Below are positions 23,786 to 35,623 of a stretch of 64,000 nucleotides of DNA, piece after piece. The stretch comes from Cystobasidium ongulense (lineage: Eukaryota > Basidiomycota > Cystobasidiomycetes > Cystobasidiales > Cystobasidiaceae): contig BQUP01000006.1 in the NCBI GenBank assembly GCA_022835595.1, positions 943,307 through 1,007,306 on the forward strand, in the 5' to 3' direction. Within the stretch, counting starts at the first letter, position 1; each line of letters begins with the position of its first letter. The notes beneath the pieces were generated by a model that saw nothing but the letters and a program-made list of their open reading frames with translations, was not told the origin of the DNA and made no database searches. The translations under genes and the position numbers were made by a program.

Positions 23786-24173
23786 GTAAGGGTTAGTGTT
23801 ATCTATACACCTGTTGACGCTGAGGTGAGCTATCGGCTGTGAGAAAGTAGCTCTCCAAAGAGCTTCAAGCGCACAACTCCCAGGCGTGACGCTCCGTCCA
23901 GATGTGGTGAGTTGCGACAGTCGTGTCCTTTGTCGGTCATACAATCGTGTCAAAATCTCGTTGTGTCAGTTGTACGGCAATCGTCGCATTGTCTTTTGTC
24001 AGTGGGAAAGTTGTCCCGTCAAAGTGACCGGATTTGCCACTCTGGGCGGCCCCAGCCTTCCTTTGATTGGGGTATGGTACGTAGGAAAAAAAGCGATAAA
24101 GTGCAGATGATATTGCATACAACAACATGTCGTTACTAACACTGCTTTACTATCTGACTACTACTGCGCCGCC
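23786..24173. promoter_or_regulatory. Promoter region of esterase copy 2
   Basis: 388 bp between the esterase start and the stop of the large minus-strand gene. Nothing distinctive recognised. Confidence 0.4.
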
Positions 24174-27100
24174 TTACATGCTAAATGAGCAAATCTGTTC
24201 TACGATACTGGAACTTGACAAATCGAACTCGTGATGACCGTTCTTCTCTACAAATGCTACATTATTCAGACCATTCTTGAAATTTTTATAAAGACGTGAT
24301 ATGGCGGGATTTCTTGATAGTGTACTAGGATTACCCGTGGCAGGGTCCAGGTATCGGAGGTGGTGCCGATTATCGACTCGAGAGACCACCGAGGGTATAT
24401 CGAAATAGGCCGATAACGCTGTTGCGGAAGTGTCGTATCTTATCGCAGACTCGAACGACTCCGGTGCCGCTGAAAGCTCGGTAGCCTCCTTAGAAAGCAG
24501 CAGAAGTCGCAGGTGCTTCGCGAGCACATCATTCATATTTTTCAACCACTGCCGTTCTTTCGAGTTCAAGACAGTGTCGCTTCCCGACAAGCGTACCAAT
24601 TTCAAGAGGTCCACCAGGCTCGTAACGTCAAATTTGAAGGGATTGTATGGAAGTGTAATATGCTGCGGGGAGTTGAGGAGGTTCGATGGGAGTGAAGGAA
24701 AGGCGTATCCAACGAGAGGCTGGTCAAATTCGAGAAATGTTTCATGTTGAGCTAGTGAAGAAGCGGGAACGAGGTCTACCATCGTCTTGACGGAGGCTCG
24801 GACGAGCTGAGGATTGGAGGTAAGATATCCGATCAAAGCCAGATGCGAAGCTACTTTCACATTGTGTTCGAAAGGTTCCGGATGCTTCCTTTGGGTGCTA
24901 CCAGCCTCAAGCCGGGTCAACGTGGTATTCACAAGCCTTTTAGAGGCCTTATAAAGTTTCGGTAGAGTGCCAGCAACGGCACTTCCATCAGAGATCCCCT
25001 TCCTCAAGGCGAGTATATCTCGGGCATCCCAATTCCAGAGGCGGTCTCGAAGTGGAATTTCTGTTCTGGTGCCAGAAATCTTCCCTCTGAGATCTAGGTT
25101 TTCCAAGTAAGCGACGATACCTCTCATTCGGTTTAGTCTTCGCAATTCGGCTGCCCTCGTAGTGCTGTATTCTTGACTCGTATCTCCGCTAAACAGGCGG
25201 TGGACCCAGCCAGCTTTAGCAAAGTCACCGTTTGCAATACCATCGTCTGTCTGTTTCTGCGAAATGGACGTGTTGACAGCGGAAGCATACGAGTGTGGTG
25301 TAATGTAGAGGTGATCTTGTTTTTCCCAGGGCAAACGTTTGATGTGGAGGCCTCGAGCAAATGGGATCGCTCCCAGCCGCCACAGCAATTCGAGCTTTGA
25401 TCGGCGACCATACCGCATGGAAGATTGATACGAGACTGGCGAGTCCCATCTGAAACCTATTTGCGGCTCTTCGGGTGCATCGGCTGGTTTAATTTCCAGA
25501 TCCTGCAACATCGCATCATCCCCACCCCAGGGTATCACGTTGTCTTCGAAGACGTCTTGATTGTCCAGTAGGCGATTCATGGGGAGTATAACATGTCGCT
25601 TCGATTCTTCACCTTCACCTTCACTTGCCATTGTCTGTATCATCGAAGCCATGGCTGGAGGTGTCAAGAAACAGTTGCCGTCCAATGGTAAGATCCAGCG
25701 AGCATTAGGCAGAGACCGGCCGTGGTGCAAAGCATAATTACGACCACCGTTCTGTGAAGGTCGACATATCAACAACTGGACGACTGCTAGGCGAAATGCT
25801 CACTCACGTTATTTATAGCATAGAGGTTCTTATCGTGCGTAGCATACTCCATTGCCCGTAATTTAGTAAGCAGACTCTTCTTCAGGCGTTTCTCCTTCAT
25901 ATCGAAGGTATCGGATATGTCCTGGTCTGACACCAATTCGACTATGCAACAGTGTCTGTATTAGCTAATCTGGTTTCACGATTGACCCTCGGTCACGACT
26001 CACTTTCTGCCGTAAGATTTCGGACGCCTGGCGCACCTATGCCCCACAAATTCCTACTCGTAGCAACGCCTCCATCCCACCGCATCGCTTGCTGCTCGTA
26101 CTCTTCCATCTCAAAGGGAATATTCAGGATTCTGTTTTGGGGGACACCAAACTCCGTAAACAAAGACATGATCGCTTCAACAGCAGTGTCATTGGTGATT
26201 CGATTGAGTACATAATACTTGTCGATCTTGATGTTATAAGGCGAAAAAGAAGGTGAACTAAACTGATTAAAACCATCCTCATGAGACAGCATAAACCGTA
26301 AATTGCGCAATGTTTGTCCTACTTCATGCCGAGGAGGTAGATCATTGCCTAGTATTCTATAGATGACCATAGTATCACGATGTGGTTCAGGTAATGCAGC
26401 GAGATGTGGTATCTTGAGCGCTCGTCGCCTTGTAGTTGACTCTGGCCTTGCCGATGCGAAGCATAGCTGCCAAATGATGATCGCGCCAATTGCCATAGTA
26501 AGCAGTAAGAGCAGAAGATCTCGTAGTCGCGCTCGAGATTTACGTTGCCAACGCTCAAATTGCTGCCATTGAACTGAGCATGAGCGTTTGTGCGCATGCT
26601 TTGCTGGCTGCATGATTCGCTTCTTCCCACTGGAAGTAGGCTCGCGGAAGCGACTGAGTTTTGCCAAGCCTGGTCGAGCGCGAATCCCTAATGCTGTACT
26701 GTAGGTTTGAGCGTGGTATGCTGTCCGCGATTGTGTTGTTGTTGACGTTGTAGTGGAAGCGATAGAGGGTTGGGATTGAAAATTGAAGGCATTCGTAGGC
26801 AGTCGAGGTGCAGCCATGTGAGACTGCGTTGTAAGGGAGTGGAAGAGGGAAGCAGGTATATGTGGTGCTGCAATGGAGAATCGGGTGTCTACGCTGTCTC
26901 CGGTACTGGATATCGAGCTGTTGGAAGAAGACAGCCAGGACGAAGCTCTACTGACTGAAGCAGACGAGGTCGAGGAAGCTGCTTCCAAGGATGTCGGACC
27001 ATGCTCCAAGCTGATGCTCGGAAGCTTGTTAGTTGTGGCCAAGCGTGACGGGATATTGGGTCTGATAGCCTCCGCTCTTGTAGTACTCGGCTTTTGCCGC

Positions 27101-27447
27101 TTTACGTACAGAGGAGAGGGTGTTTCGGGCGAGGCAGCGCGACACCGTGGGTCGTAGCGCAAAGGTGGGGACGGTGGAGACGAAGGAACTATCCAAGCTG
27201 GGTGTATGTCATTTTGATGGTCCGCTATAGTTGCGGTATGTGAGTGGTCTGCCAGTGACCAGGAGGAGCTCCAGGCGGGAAGAGACTCGGTTTCGGCTTT
27301 CGAAGACGCATCGTTGAAGTCTGAGAAGGTTGTCGAGGGTACTGGCGAGTTCTCGGAATCTGAGCCGCTCTGCTGGCTGTCTGTTGGCTCTGAGGATTGC
27401 TGTTCTCCAAAGCGCCTCTGGCTATGCCTGTCGACATTCCCGGCCAT
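24174..27447 (-). CDS. Large type II membrane protein, glycosyltransferase-like plus helical C-terminal domain
   Basis: Model: complement(24174..25751, 25808..25941, 26004..27447); 1051 aa. Residues 1-300 are Ser/Thr/Pro-rich and disordered, followed by a basic run and one transmembrane helix at about 311-331 (LLLLLLTMAIGAIIIWQLCF), giving a Golgi/ER type II topology. The luminal part starts MVIYRILGNDLPPRHEVGQT, then KYYVLNRI, IPFEMEEY, NNNGGRNYALHHGR and ARWILPLDGNCFLTPPA. This conserved fungal module looks like a GT-A-type glycosyltransferase core, with DGN as a possible metal-site variant. The C-terminal 300 residues are helix-rich (HNVKVASHLALIGYLTSNPQL) and recall an alpha-toroid of the alginate-lyase/heparinase type. 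Both domain assignments are inferences from motif style only. A role in cell-wall or capsule polysaccharide metabolism is plausible but unproven. Confidence 0.7.
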
Positions 27448-28293
27448 TGCAGGTGAACGAGCTCGCAGAGGCGGCCTGTATCGGTTGCAGTATCAGTACA
27501 TCGATTGAGCTTGATTGCGGTGGTCTCGCTGGGCTGCGGCTGAGCCGTGTTCGTGGTACTCAGGCTTTGAACATTGATGAGCTTCGCAAGGCTTGAGAAT
27601 GTGAAGCTATTCTTGGTAGGGGGATGCAGTCACAAGAAGAGAAGCTCGCCTGGCATGAATCTCGACAGAAGCAACAAAGGTCGAGAGTGCTCAGCCTTGT
27701 CCATGCAATACCATGCCATGCCATGCCGTGGTGTGCTGCGCTGCGCTGATGCGAGCGTTGAGCTCCGAGGTGAAGGAAAGTCAGAGGTGCCCGATCGCTC
27801 CATCCAGGCGCGTCTATCCACGACGTGTCGCGCACCATCGCTCGAGTCTGCTCGGACATCACGCATACAGGCTTTGTCCTGCGTGCAAACGAGACGAAGG
27901 CCTGCTGGCTTGCTGGAACACTGCAGCTTCTCCTGTCTTCTTCTAGCTGTTGGCACTTTGCGCCCTCTGCTTCTGCGGTGCAGCGGTGCTCGTCACGCGA
28001 GCATGACTGCGAGAGCGATGCGCGTCTACACCCGCAGCGTCGTACCGTTGCAGATACAAGTCACGGTGTTGACTGGAGGGACAGCTGTCTCGCTTCCATA
28101 CTGCGCTGTCCTGTACCTCTTGCTGCAGGACCTCGATCGTGCTATGCATGCTGCCTTCAACAAAAAGCGAGAACTGAAAGGTTGTGCACGACCCAACCTC
28201 TGGAGATTTATCGAGGCCCATCAAACAAGTTGCTGCTGACGTTCTCTTCCTCTCTTTAGTTCTGGGAACTGCAACGCATCAATACTCTGCGCC
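27448..28293. promoter_or_regulatory. Divergent promoter region
   Basis: 846 bp between two divergent start codons. It contains a short run of CATGC/CCATGC repeats near 27703-27730. The 221-aa + strand ORF across it (27574..28239) has no domain and an unlikely composition, so I treat it as chance. Confidence 0.45.
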
Positions 28294-30418
28294 ATGGAAG
28301 ATCCAGATTGGCTCCTGTTGCAAGATCTAAGCTTCGGCCTTAGCGATGTCGACGGTCTGACGACCGTCCAGCTGTGTCTGGTGCAATTTCATCCAGAAGC
28401 TGACGATGTCGCAAAGTCAAAGGCTGAACTACTGTACTGGCGAAGGTGCGTAGTCCTGCCTGTAGCATGAATGCCCATGCTGACCTCCGATCACCCTCCC
28501 ATCTGCCGTTGAAAGACGATACAAAGCTCAGGCCAGAGCAAAGGCAAAGGCAAAAGCGAAAGAAACACTACAGCCCGTAGCAATTACACCCACCATCAAT
28601 GCACAAGAAGATGCAACCACGCCTGCTGTGACTGAGGTCAATGCAGGCCTCGCCTCCACACAAGCAGAGGGTGTCTCCACAAAAATTAAACAGGAAAACC
28701 AAAGGGACGTTGCTATTCAAAGTAAAGATACGCAAGATGCGGTCGACCTTCTGAAGGTAGATCATGCTCCTCAAGATGTTCCTATTGGGACTCCTGAAGG
28801 CCCTGCCACTGGCAGAGAAGCTCCAATCACGATAATGGGCGACAGCATTCATCCAACCTCCAAAGAGGTGGGCGAGGCCAGCTCAGCGCTCCAAGAGGCT
28901 GTTCATAGCCCGAAGATTACGATAAATGCGCAAGACAGTGTGCACTTAACACCGGCCCATGTTGATCAAGCGCAGATGTCTACAAATACCAACGACATAC
29001 CAATGCATACAGGTACTAGCACAGGCGTCCCTGCTCCTGTGCAGCTGGATGATATGACAGTGCCTACAGGTATGGCAAGACCAGGCCAGACTTCAGCTAC
29101 CCAAGTGCAAAAGGAAGCGTTTCTGGATGCCTGGGAGAAACAGCTTACGGAGGCCGCTCAGCAAACACAGAATGAAACACCTCAATTGGTACAGAGTAAG
29201 GAAAGTCAGGCACTACACAAAGAACACTCTCGAGCTCCAAATCTACTTGATAGATTAGATGGGGCTGTCGAACTGATCAAAGTAGATAATCAAGACAATG
29301 CTAGCTCTCAAAGCGGCAAGCGCAAACGAGGCACTACGCCTCCAATGCTAAAAGCAGCCGGCGAACCGCCAGCAAACCGTCCAAAAGCTTCGGCAAGTAC
29401 GTACGATAAATTTGCAAAACAGCGCCGAAGCCCAACGCCAGTCGACATTGGTACAGAAGATTTCAAAATTGTCGTTACGGGTGATAAACCTGAAAACGAC
29501 CGGAAAGGAAGAAAAAGTGTCGGTCAAGATGAGATACTGCCCAGTGAATGTACAAGAGATCTCGCGTGTGTGTTTGTCGGCAACATTCCACCCTCAGCGA
29601 AGGATGCGGACATCAGACCTTGGCTATTCTCGAAGCGTAATCTACCGCGACCCGTTCTCATCACAAAGTTAGCAACAGCGCGCGGTACGCCAGATGGTCA
29701 TCAATATCTTCGAGTGTTCTTCAAGCTTCCATACGAAGCTGAAAAGGCCGTAGATCTGCTCAAGAAGATACCTTTCGAAACCCCTCCCGCTCAATTAGTC
29801 ATCCGAGCTCTCGACAAGAAGTCCGGCAAGATGAAACTCTACTGGCGGGATGTCGAAAAGTGGGCACAGTCTTACCTAGAAACTTTAGCATCAGCGGGTC
29901 CGTCCTCGGTCAGAAAGGGAGAAGAGCCAAAATCTCGAGAGACACCTCAAACCCAGAAAAAACAGGTTGAGCCCGTCCCAGATCGATTACCGGCCAGACC
30001 AATATCTCGAGCGAGCCTTCCACCTAGGCCTGCTAATCAGGAAGCAGATAGACTCTCAGACCGCTTAGACGCCGACGTAACACGCCGCTCACGTTTTGAA
30101 GACCAGGATCGTCGTGATGCTTTGTTGAATGCGCCGCTCGGGCCCAAACTTTCAGACATAGCGCGTAGGGCGTATTACGAGGACAGGGACCGTGAAGAAA
30201 GTCTTGCTAGACGTGTTCGAGAGCCTGATACGCACTCCATTCCGGAGCGAGATCGGCCTTCTTACCAGTCAGACCGAAGACGAGAAGATAACCACGATTT
30301 GTTTAGACGCTTTGATGCGAGTCCTCCACGCAGGCGCAGAGACTATACTCCACCAAGAGACAGAATGGAAAGCTACTCACAAGAGGACAAAGGTAACCTA
30401 CTTGGTCGCATGAAATGA
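28294..30418 (+). CDS. RRM-like nuclear protein of unknown function
   Basis: Model: 28294..28445, 28516..30418; 684 aa. The N-terminus (MEDPDWLLLQDLSFGLSDVD ... AELLYWRRRYKAQARAKAKA) is a conserved-looking helical segment running into an Ala/Lys repeat. A long disordered region follows, with an NLS-like KRKRG at about residue 319. Then an RRM-like fold spans about residues 400-475: ACVFVGNIPPSAKDADIRPW (beta1-alpha1), LRVFFKLPYEAEKAVDLLKK (beta3-alpha2). The C-terminus is rich in Arg, Asp and Glu with RDRE/RSRF dipeptides, as in RNA-processing factors. I do not recognise a named orthologue. The single intron is GT-AG with a poor AAAG acceptor (28515); the frame through it is open. Likely an RNA-binding regulator. 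Confidence 0.7.
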
Positions 30419-30813
30419 TAGCTCGTGAAGAGCTCGGCAAGAGAAGCGATATGTAGTGGCAGAGATGCGTAGCTGTTTAATGACACTGCTTCTGAGGGAG
30501 CCTCCATTAGAGAACCCAGAGCGACTAGCACGCTGAATGATCTATCCCTCCTTGAAGGCCACCGGCTCATCTGCTTAGGACCTGGGTTTCCTTTGGGGGT
30601 TAAGCCAGATAATTAGTGTCGGAGTGCATTCGATGGGATGGTATTTTAGTAGTGTTATTTACACATGTTGTATTACTCTCAGGAAAAGATTGCTTGATAA
30701 TCGTAGAAATGTAGAGAACATCTGTCTTCGCTGGATTACTACCCCCCACTATGTGGCTCGTAGCAAGCGCGCTGATCGATTGCTTCTTCTCACCTTCAAC
30801 ACAACCATATAAC
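30419..30813. promoter_or_regulatory. Intergenic region and PCH2 promoter
   Basis: 395 bp between tandem + strand genes. An in-frame upstream ATG at 30751 could extend PCH2 by 21 residues. Nothing else stands out. Confidence 0.4.
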
Positions 30814-33196
30814 ATGCGGATAGTCTCGTTTGGCGAAGGTCCCGCGGCCAATACACCACGTAGACGTGTCATCGAGCAGCCCTCGTCGCCTGCTCAAGGG
30901 CTAGGCACGTCCACCAAGTCCACATCGCGAAGGCTCTCTGTTTTGGCAAACAATGTCGCGACAGTATCGTCCACTCAAGGGAGCCACAGGGATGGCAAGC
31001 AGCGCCAAGAGGATATACCAGCTTCTGAGAGCGAATCTATATCATCCAGTAGTAGACCTGGCTCCAGCGAAGGCGATGCGGGTAGTCTGAAGGAGAACGA
31101 GTTTCAAGACGACGGAATTGTCAAAGATATCGCTATGGACCTGGTCACAAGCGCTTCGACAGGTAGCTTGATGCGCCAAGCCATGTCAGATGCTACAACA
31201 CAAAACAGGAGACCAAAGAAGCGGAAAGGCAGTAGGAGAATACCTCTTCATGGTGCGTAAAGATCTGTCTGCATCAGCCGGAGCAGAGTGCTTGTCGATC
31301 ACGTGTTTCTAAACAATGTATTACTCCTCTAAATGTGTACACAGTTGAGGTCGCTCTGAAGTCCGCATCAAACGCAAGAGCGTGTCGTCCTGATACAATC
31401 AAGAAAGCAGTCTTGAAGTTCATCGAGGAGAATTTCGAGTCGCTGCTTCCGGAATCGCAGATAGTGGACTGGGACGATATTCCTATCTTAGTGCAACATG
31501 TCAGCTCAATACAGGTTGCAGAATGCTGTGAGTATTGCCATAAATCTATCCCAACCTTTCTTCTGACTGAAAGATTGCTACAAAATCAGGCGTACCGGAC
31601 GAAGGTATACTGCTCTCGCATGCCAAGCTCCACATACACGTGTATCGCCCTTCGCGGCAATACATTATAGACTCTTTCTCAGCTGCAGCACCGGGAGAGA
31701 ACGGCGAAGAGGGTGATGCAGATGCTGGCGGAGAAGATAGCGACGTCATGGCTGCTACTGTAGCCCAATTACCAGCTGTGGCACTCGAGGGCATCTGGGA
31801 CAATCTAATCTACGAAGACAACGTCAAGCTGCGTCTACTGGACTATATCAACTCGACGCAGCTTTTCGGGGACCGGACCGTCGACTTTAACGTCATAACG
31901 TGGAACAGGTACTTACTTGCCTGCTTCGTGGTAATGTACAGTGAAGGCATTCCAGCTGACTATGCTTTGCGGCCGGTGCCAGAGTCGTGCTGTTGCATGG
32001 CCCTCCAGGTACCGGCAAGACTTCGCTATGTAGAGCACTCGCGCAGAAGATAGCCATTCGACTTTCTGATAGGTAAGTACTCAAAGGGGCGACAGCCAGG
32101 CGAGCCACAGACTGACCATCACGATGGGCAGGTACGCAAGTGGAAGATTGGTGGAGATCAACTCACATTCTATAATGAGCAAGTGGTTCAGCGAATCGGG
32201 AAAGCTCGTACAAAGGCTCTTTACCAGGGTACTCGAGCTGGTGGAGGACGAAAGCCAATTCGTGGTTGTCCTAATTGACGAAGTGGAGAGTCTCACTTCT
32301 GCGCGAGCTGGTGCAATGAGCGGAAAGGAGCCAAGTGATGCTGTCAGAGTGAGTGGTGATTGCTGCACCCAAAGAATTGGTACGCATCACATCTGACTCT
32401 GCATAGGTCGTAAATGCTCTCTTAACTCAGCTGGACAAGCTGAAGAACAGAAAGAACGTACTTGTCTTGACAACATCGAATCTGTCAGGCGCAATAGGTA
32501 AGCTTGCGAGTTAGCATGACTCCAACCAGGCTAAAGTGTTTCAATTAGACCCGGCTTTCATCGATCGGGCCGATATAAAGCAATATATAGGCTTACCGCC
32601 CGTCCAGGCGGTTTACTGGATATTGTTGGGCTGTCTACGGGAACTTATGCGAAGTGGAGTCATGCACGAATCTGTGAGGTCCTTATTTTTTGCAATCTGA
32701 TTAAGAAATACTCACTCGCATGTATACTTGGTAGGAACTGCTGGACTGGAAACGCCTCAAGCTACATCAAAATGGCTTCGATGACCCCGATCTCAGTGCT
32801 AGGTCGCTCAGAAATAGTCAGAGGCTATCTGACCTGGCAGAACTATGTCACGTAAGTTGGTTCGACATACTGAGGCAAACGCCTGCCGCGAGCCATCGCT
32901 TACATGTCAAAATCTAGGGTATGTCAGGGAGGACACTGCGCCGACTCCCGCTGCTTGCTCACGCTCGATATGCCGCGCGAATACGGAGTGACTACATGTC
33001 TGACGAGGAGGAAGACGAGATGTTAGATAGTATGCAGGACTCTTCTTCGGAATATGCATCGAGTACAGTAGGAGAAGAGCTAGATTCGATAGAGACCTGG
33101 CTGGAAGCGATGCAGGCAGCGGTGAAGGCAGAGCAGGATCAGATGGGTAAAGTGGATACAACTCTATCTTCTCCTGATATACAAATCGTAATTTAG
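30814..33196 (+). CDS. PCH2: Pachytene checkpoint AAA+ ATPase Pch2/TRIP13
   Basis: Model: 30814..31252, 31345..31527, 31590..31908, 31983..32072, 32132..32348, 32407..32497, 32549..32673, 32735..32851, 32918..33196; 619 aa. TRIP13/Pch2 forms a hexamer that unfolds HORMA-domain proteins (Hop1, Mad2), controlling meiotic recombination and checkpoint silencing. Seen: a disordered N-terminus, the N-domain ([10 protein letters not shown]...[11 protein letters not shown]), the family signature [20 protein letters not shown], Walker [29 protein letters not shown], Walker [12 protein letters not shown], sensor 1 LTTSNLS, arginine-finger region [17 protein letters not shown] and the C-terminal [11 protein letters not shown]. 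The acidic tail after MSDEEEDEM is extra. An alternative in-frame start is at 30751. Nine exons, all GT-AG, with frames verified through each junction. Confidence 0.93.
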
Positions 33197-33525
33197 GACT
33201 ATGGCAACGGGACTTGATGCAAAGGCGAGCCAGCCTCTTCCTCAATTCAGGCACGAGTATTTGCCACCAGTCAGCTTGGGCCGTGCGATGAAGGGACAGA
33301 CAGAGAGGACTTGTTGTTGCTGGTCTGGACTGCTGCGAGTTCATCTATTACTCGAATTCACTTACTGCGTGTCTACCTCAATCAGGCGAGAGTTGCTCAC
33401 TAGCTCGGCTGCAATACCCTGCGTTACGTTGTAGACGCCAGTCTCAGCCCAGCCAGCGAGTCCGAAGTCACCAGGATATCAAGACAGTCTGCAGACCCTG
33501 ACTGCTGCGCGGAAGATCAGGCAGG
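33197..33525. promoter_or_regulatory. Intergenic region
   Basis: 329 bp between tandem + strand genes; no ORF or repeat of note. Confidence 0.4.
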
Positions 33526-34042
33526 ATGATATCAAATAGACTGTCGAATACAATGACTCTGCTGCTCGCTGCTGTGCTGTTGGTGCCGCACACTTTCGTC
33601 CAGGTGCAAGCTCAGCGTAACATCACAATTCCAACGCCGACCAGCCAGGCCCTTTCTGCAAACAGCTCTACAGCAGCCATTACTGTATCTGGCTCCATTA
33701 TATCACAGAACATCACTGCAGCAAGCGGCAACAACACTTCTACCAACGCCACACGCACCACGTCTAGCACACCGGATCCAACAAAACCTTTTGCCACGGA
33801 CTTCCAGACACAGACGTATCGCGTACCGGCTCCTGCTGCTGCGGGAGGTGGGGATGTTGCTCAATCACCTGATGACTCGGTAAGCATTCGAAGTATTACT
33901 CGAAGGTTTCCCTGCAATTAGTAACTCACCGTACCTCTTGTTACAGTACATCGCAAAGGCTGAACGGACCTTAGCAGCGGGCTTAATATTTGTGATACTG
34001 GCTCTAGCTAGTATAACGTATCTCGTCGGCGTTGACCTATGA
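33526..34042 (+). CDS. Small secreted/type I membrane protein, Ser/Thr/Asn-rich
   Basis: Model: 33526..33879, 33947..34042; 149 aa. It has a clear signal peptide (residues 10-28, MTLLLAAVLLVPHTFVQVQA) and a Ser/Thr/Asn-rich ectodomain with several N-glycosylation sequons (NIT, NSS, NTS, NAT). One C-terminal hydrophobic helix encoded mostly by exon 2 follows (TLAAGLIFVILALASITYLVGV), ending only a few residues later. The in-frame Met at 33553 may be the actual start. With no basic residues after the helix, the C-terminus could be a GPI signal, although no typical small-residue omega site precedes it (YIAKAERT does). No known family; a cell-surface or wall protein is the likely class. Confidence 0.65.
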
Positions 34043-34726
34043 AATCTGCCTTATTGATCAGTTGAGTAAATCCCCGGCACACTTCGAACAGCTTCACAGC
34101 CTTGTTCCGCTAACGATGACTCTTATGACTTTCGCAGGCATATTGTGGAAACTTTTTCGTTGTGGACAGGCGATGCACTTGCAGACACAGCAAAGCTGTT
34201 GCTAGAGACGAATGTCCCTCTGCGCACTCTGTTCCGAATGAGGGCCTCTGCTATGTCGTGGAGCCTGATAACAGTCAGAGCTGGAGAGGCAAATGGAAGC
34301 TGTTGCATCTTTTGCTATTAAAGAAGCGTTGAAGCATGATGGATGTTCAAGCAGCAGACGCCTTGTTACACGCCGTTATCGGCTTTGAGGAGATCGCTGC
34401 CTAGTAGTTTGCATATTGGACGGACATCATAATCGCTGGACAAAGTGGCAGTGGCTGAGGCTCGAGTGACGCCTCTCGCTGGTCCCACTATTCTCTGACT
34501 GTGTATCTTATCGTTTCTCCGCTTGTCCTGACTATCTTATCGTCTCTTTCGCTTGGCCTTTTGAGCATCACACAAGTCTCTCTGGCTCAGGATGCGGCTC
34601 GCCATCGCTTCATCTTGCTAACGAGGTCTTGCTGAATCTTTGATGTTTTGAAATGCAATCTGGTTCATCAGTGAATAACGACTAGTCTAGACCTTCAAGT
34701 AATGGTACCGCTGATATGCAGCAAGT
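34043..34726. other. Intergenic region with near-duplicate TTATCG motifs
   Basis: 684 bp. Two imperfect copies of a motif CTTATCGTtTCTCCGCTTG-like occur at about 34506-34525 and 34542-34558. No gene seen. Confidence 0.35.
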
Positions 34727-35155
34727 TCACACCTTCCTGACTCTCTTGACAGCATCAGATAGCCGCTCTCGGACAACGGTGCCGTCACGGCGGACATACA
34801 AAGTATCTCCATAGTGTCGGAGAAGTAGTTGTTCGAATATCCTGCCTTGCCGCTTGCGAGAATAGTAAGGCTTAAATGGGGGATCGTCTGCGGATTGTCG
34901 TGAAGTAGATGACGAGGATATTGCTTCTGCTAAGTTTCTGTAAGTGAGCCGCGATTCTGTCGGAGACTTGTGCTTCTTGGGCATCTTGTGCATCTTGGTC
35001 ATCTTGGGCATCTTGGGAAAGGTGCCGGGCAGGGCATTAAGTTGGACGGTGGCAGGTAGAGTAGGAGGGTGGCCGATAGGCACTGTACGCGGGTTAACGC
35101 CTTCAAGGTGGTGGTTGAGAAGGCTGGTGCCAGAACGGGTGTCTGTATGGGCCAT
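34727..35155 (-). CDS. Hypothetical basic protein (uncertain)
   Basis: An ORF of 142 aa from an ATG at 35155 in good context (CCAACAATGGCC). A possible 3' splice site (CTACAG) lies just upstream, and a GTAAGC donor near 35275 suggests a 5'-leader intron. The open frame extends to 35242 if no intron is used. The middle has a KMPKMTKMHKMPKKHK imperfect repeat, then basic, structured-looking sequence (SRKRQGRIFEQLLLRHYG, VRRDGTVVRERLSDAVKRV). No domain recognised. Support is only frame length, start context and plausible C-terminal composition. It could be lineage-specific or spurious. Confidence 0.35.
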   Translation of the reverse strand: MAHTDTRSGTSLLNHHLEGVNPRTVPIGHPPTLPATVQLNALPGTFPKMPKMTKMHKMPKKHKSPTESRLTYRNLAEAISSSSTSRQSADDPPFKPYYSRKRQGRIFEQLLLRHYGDTLYVRRDGTVVRERLSDAVKRVRKV

Positions 35156-35472
35156 TGTTGGGATGTTGCTGTAGGAAGGAAAGGTGGAGCGTAGAGTCAG
35201 CGAGAAGGCGACGGCTGCATGCTTCTGCACGGAGGACAGCAAGGTAGCAGGACGACATCTAGGTGGCTTACTGTTGTCGATCCAGCAGTAGTAATACGAT
35301 TGAGCTGCTTGAAGGCTGTAGCTCTTGCTGGCCGGGTGGAGTCTGTTGTTGTTGTTGAAAGCCGTTAGGCTGCAGGAATGCGTGGGCCTGACGCGGAAGG
35401 GAAGAAGCGAGCTGGAGAAAGAGAAGGAGCTGAAGGTGAAGCAAGGTTAGCGAAGAGGAAGCGAACGGAAGA

Positions 35473-35623
35473 AGATGGTATGGTGAATGATAGATGAGTG
35501 GAAGCAGCTGGCAGAGTCCAACGAAGCTGGCCTTATGCGTTAGCATTCGCCGTAAGGTGTTGAGGGCCAGCTGAGTGGACTCGGAGGGCTGCTTCCGCTC
35601 ATCTATCATTCACCATACCATCT
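35473..35623. repeat. Long imperfect inverted repeat (hairpin)
   Basis: Arms 35473-35508 and 35588-35623 are 36 bp each and complementary at 35 of 36 positions. Complementarity resumes inside: GAGTCCA at 35514-35520 with TGGACTC at 35576-35582, and AGCTGGCC at 35525-35532 with GGCCAGCT at 35565-35572, around a short loop. No flanking direct repeat was seen. It could be a foldback (MITE-like) remnant or a transcribed hairpin. Confidence 0.85.

Noticed and set aside
27574-28239. 221-aa + strand ORF in the divergent promoter
   Set aside because: Cys/Arg-rich random-looking composition, no domain, and it lies where two promoters are required.
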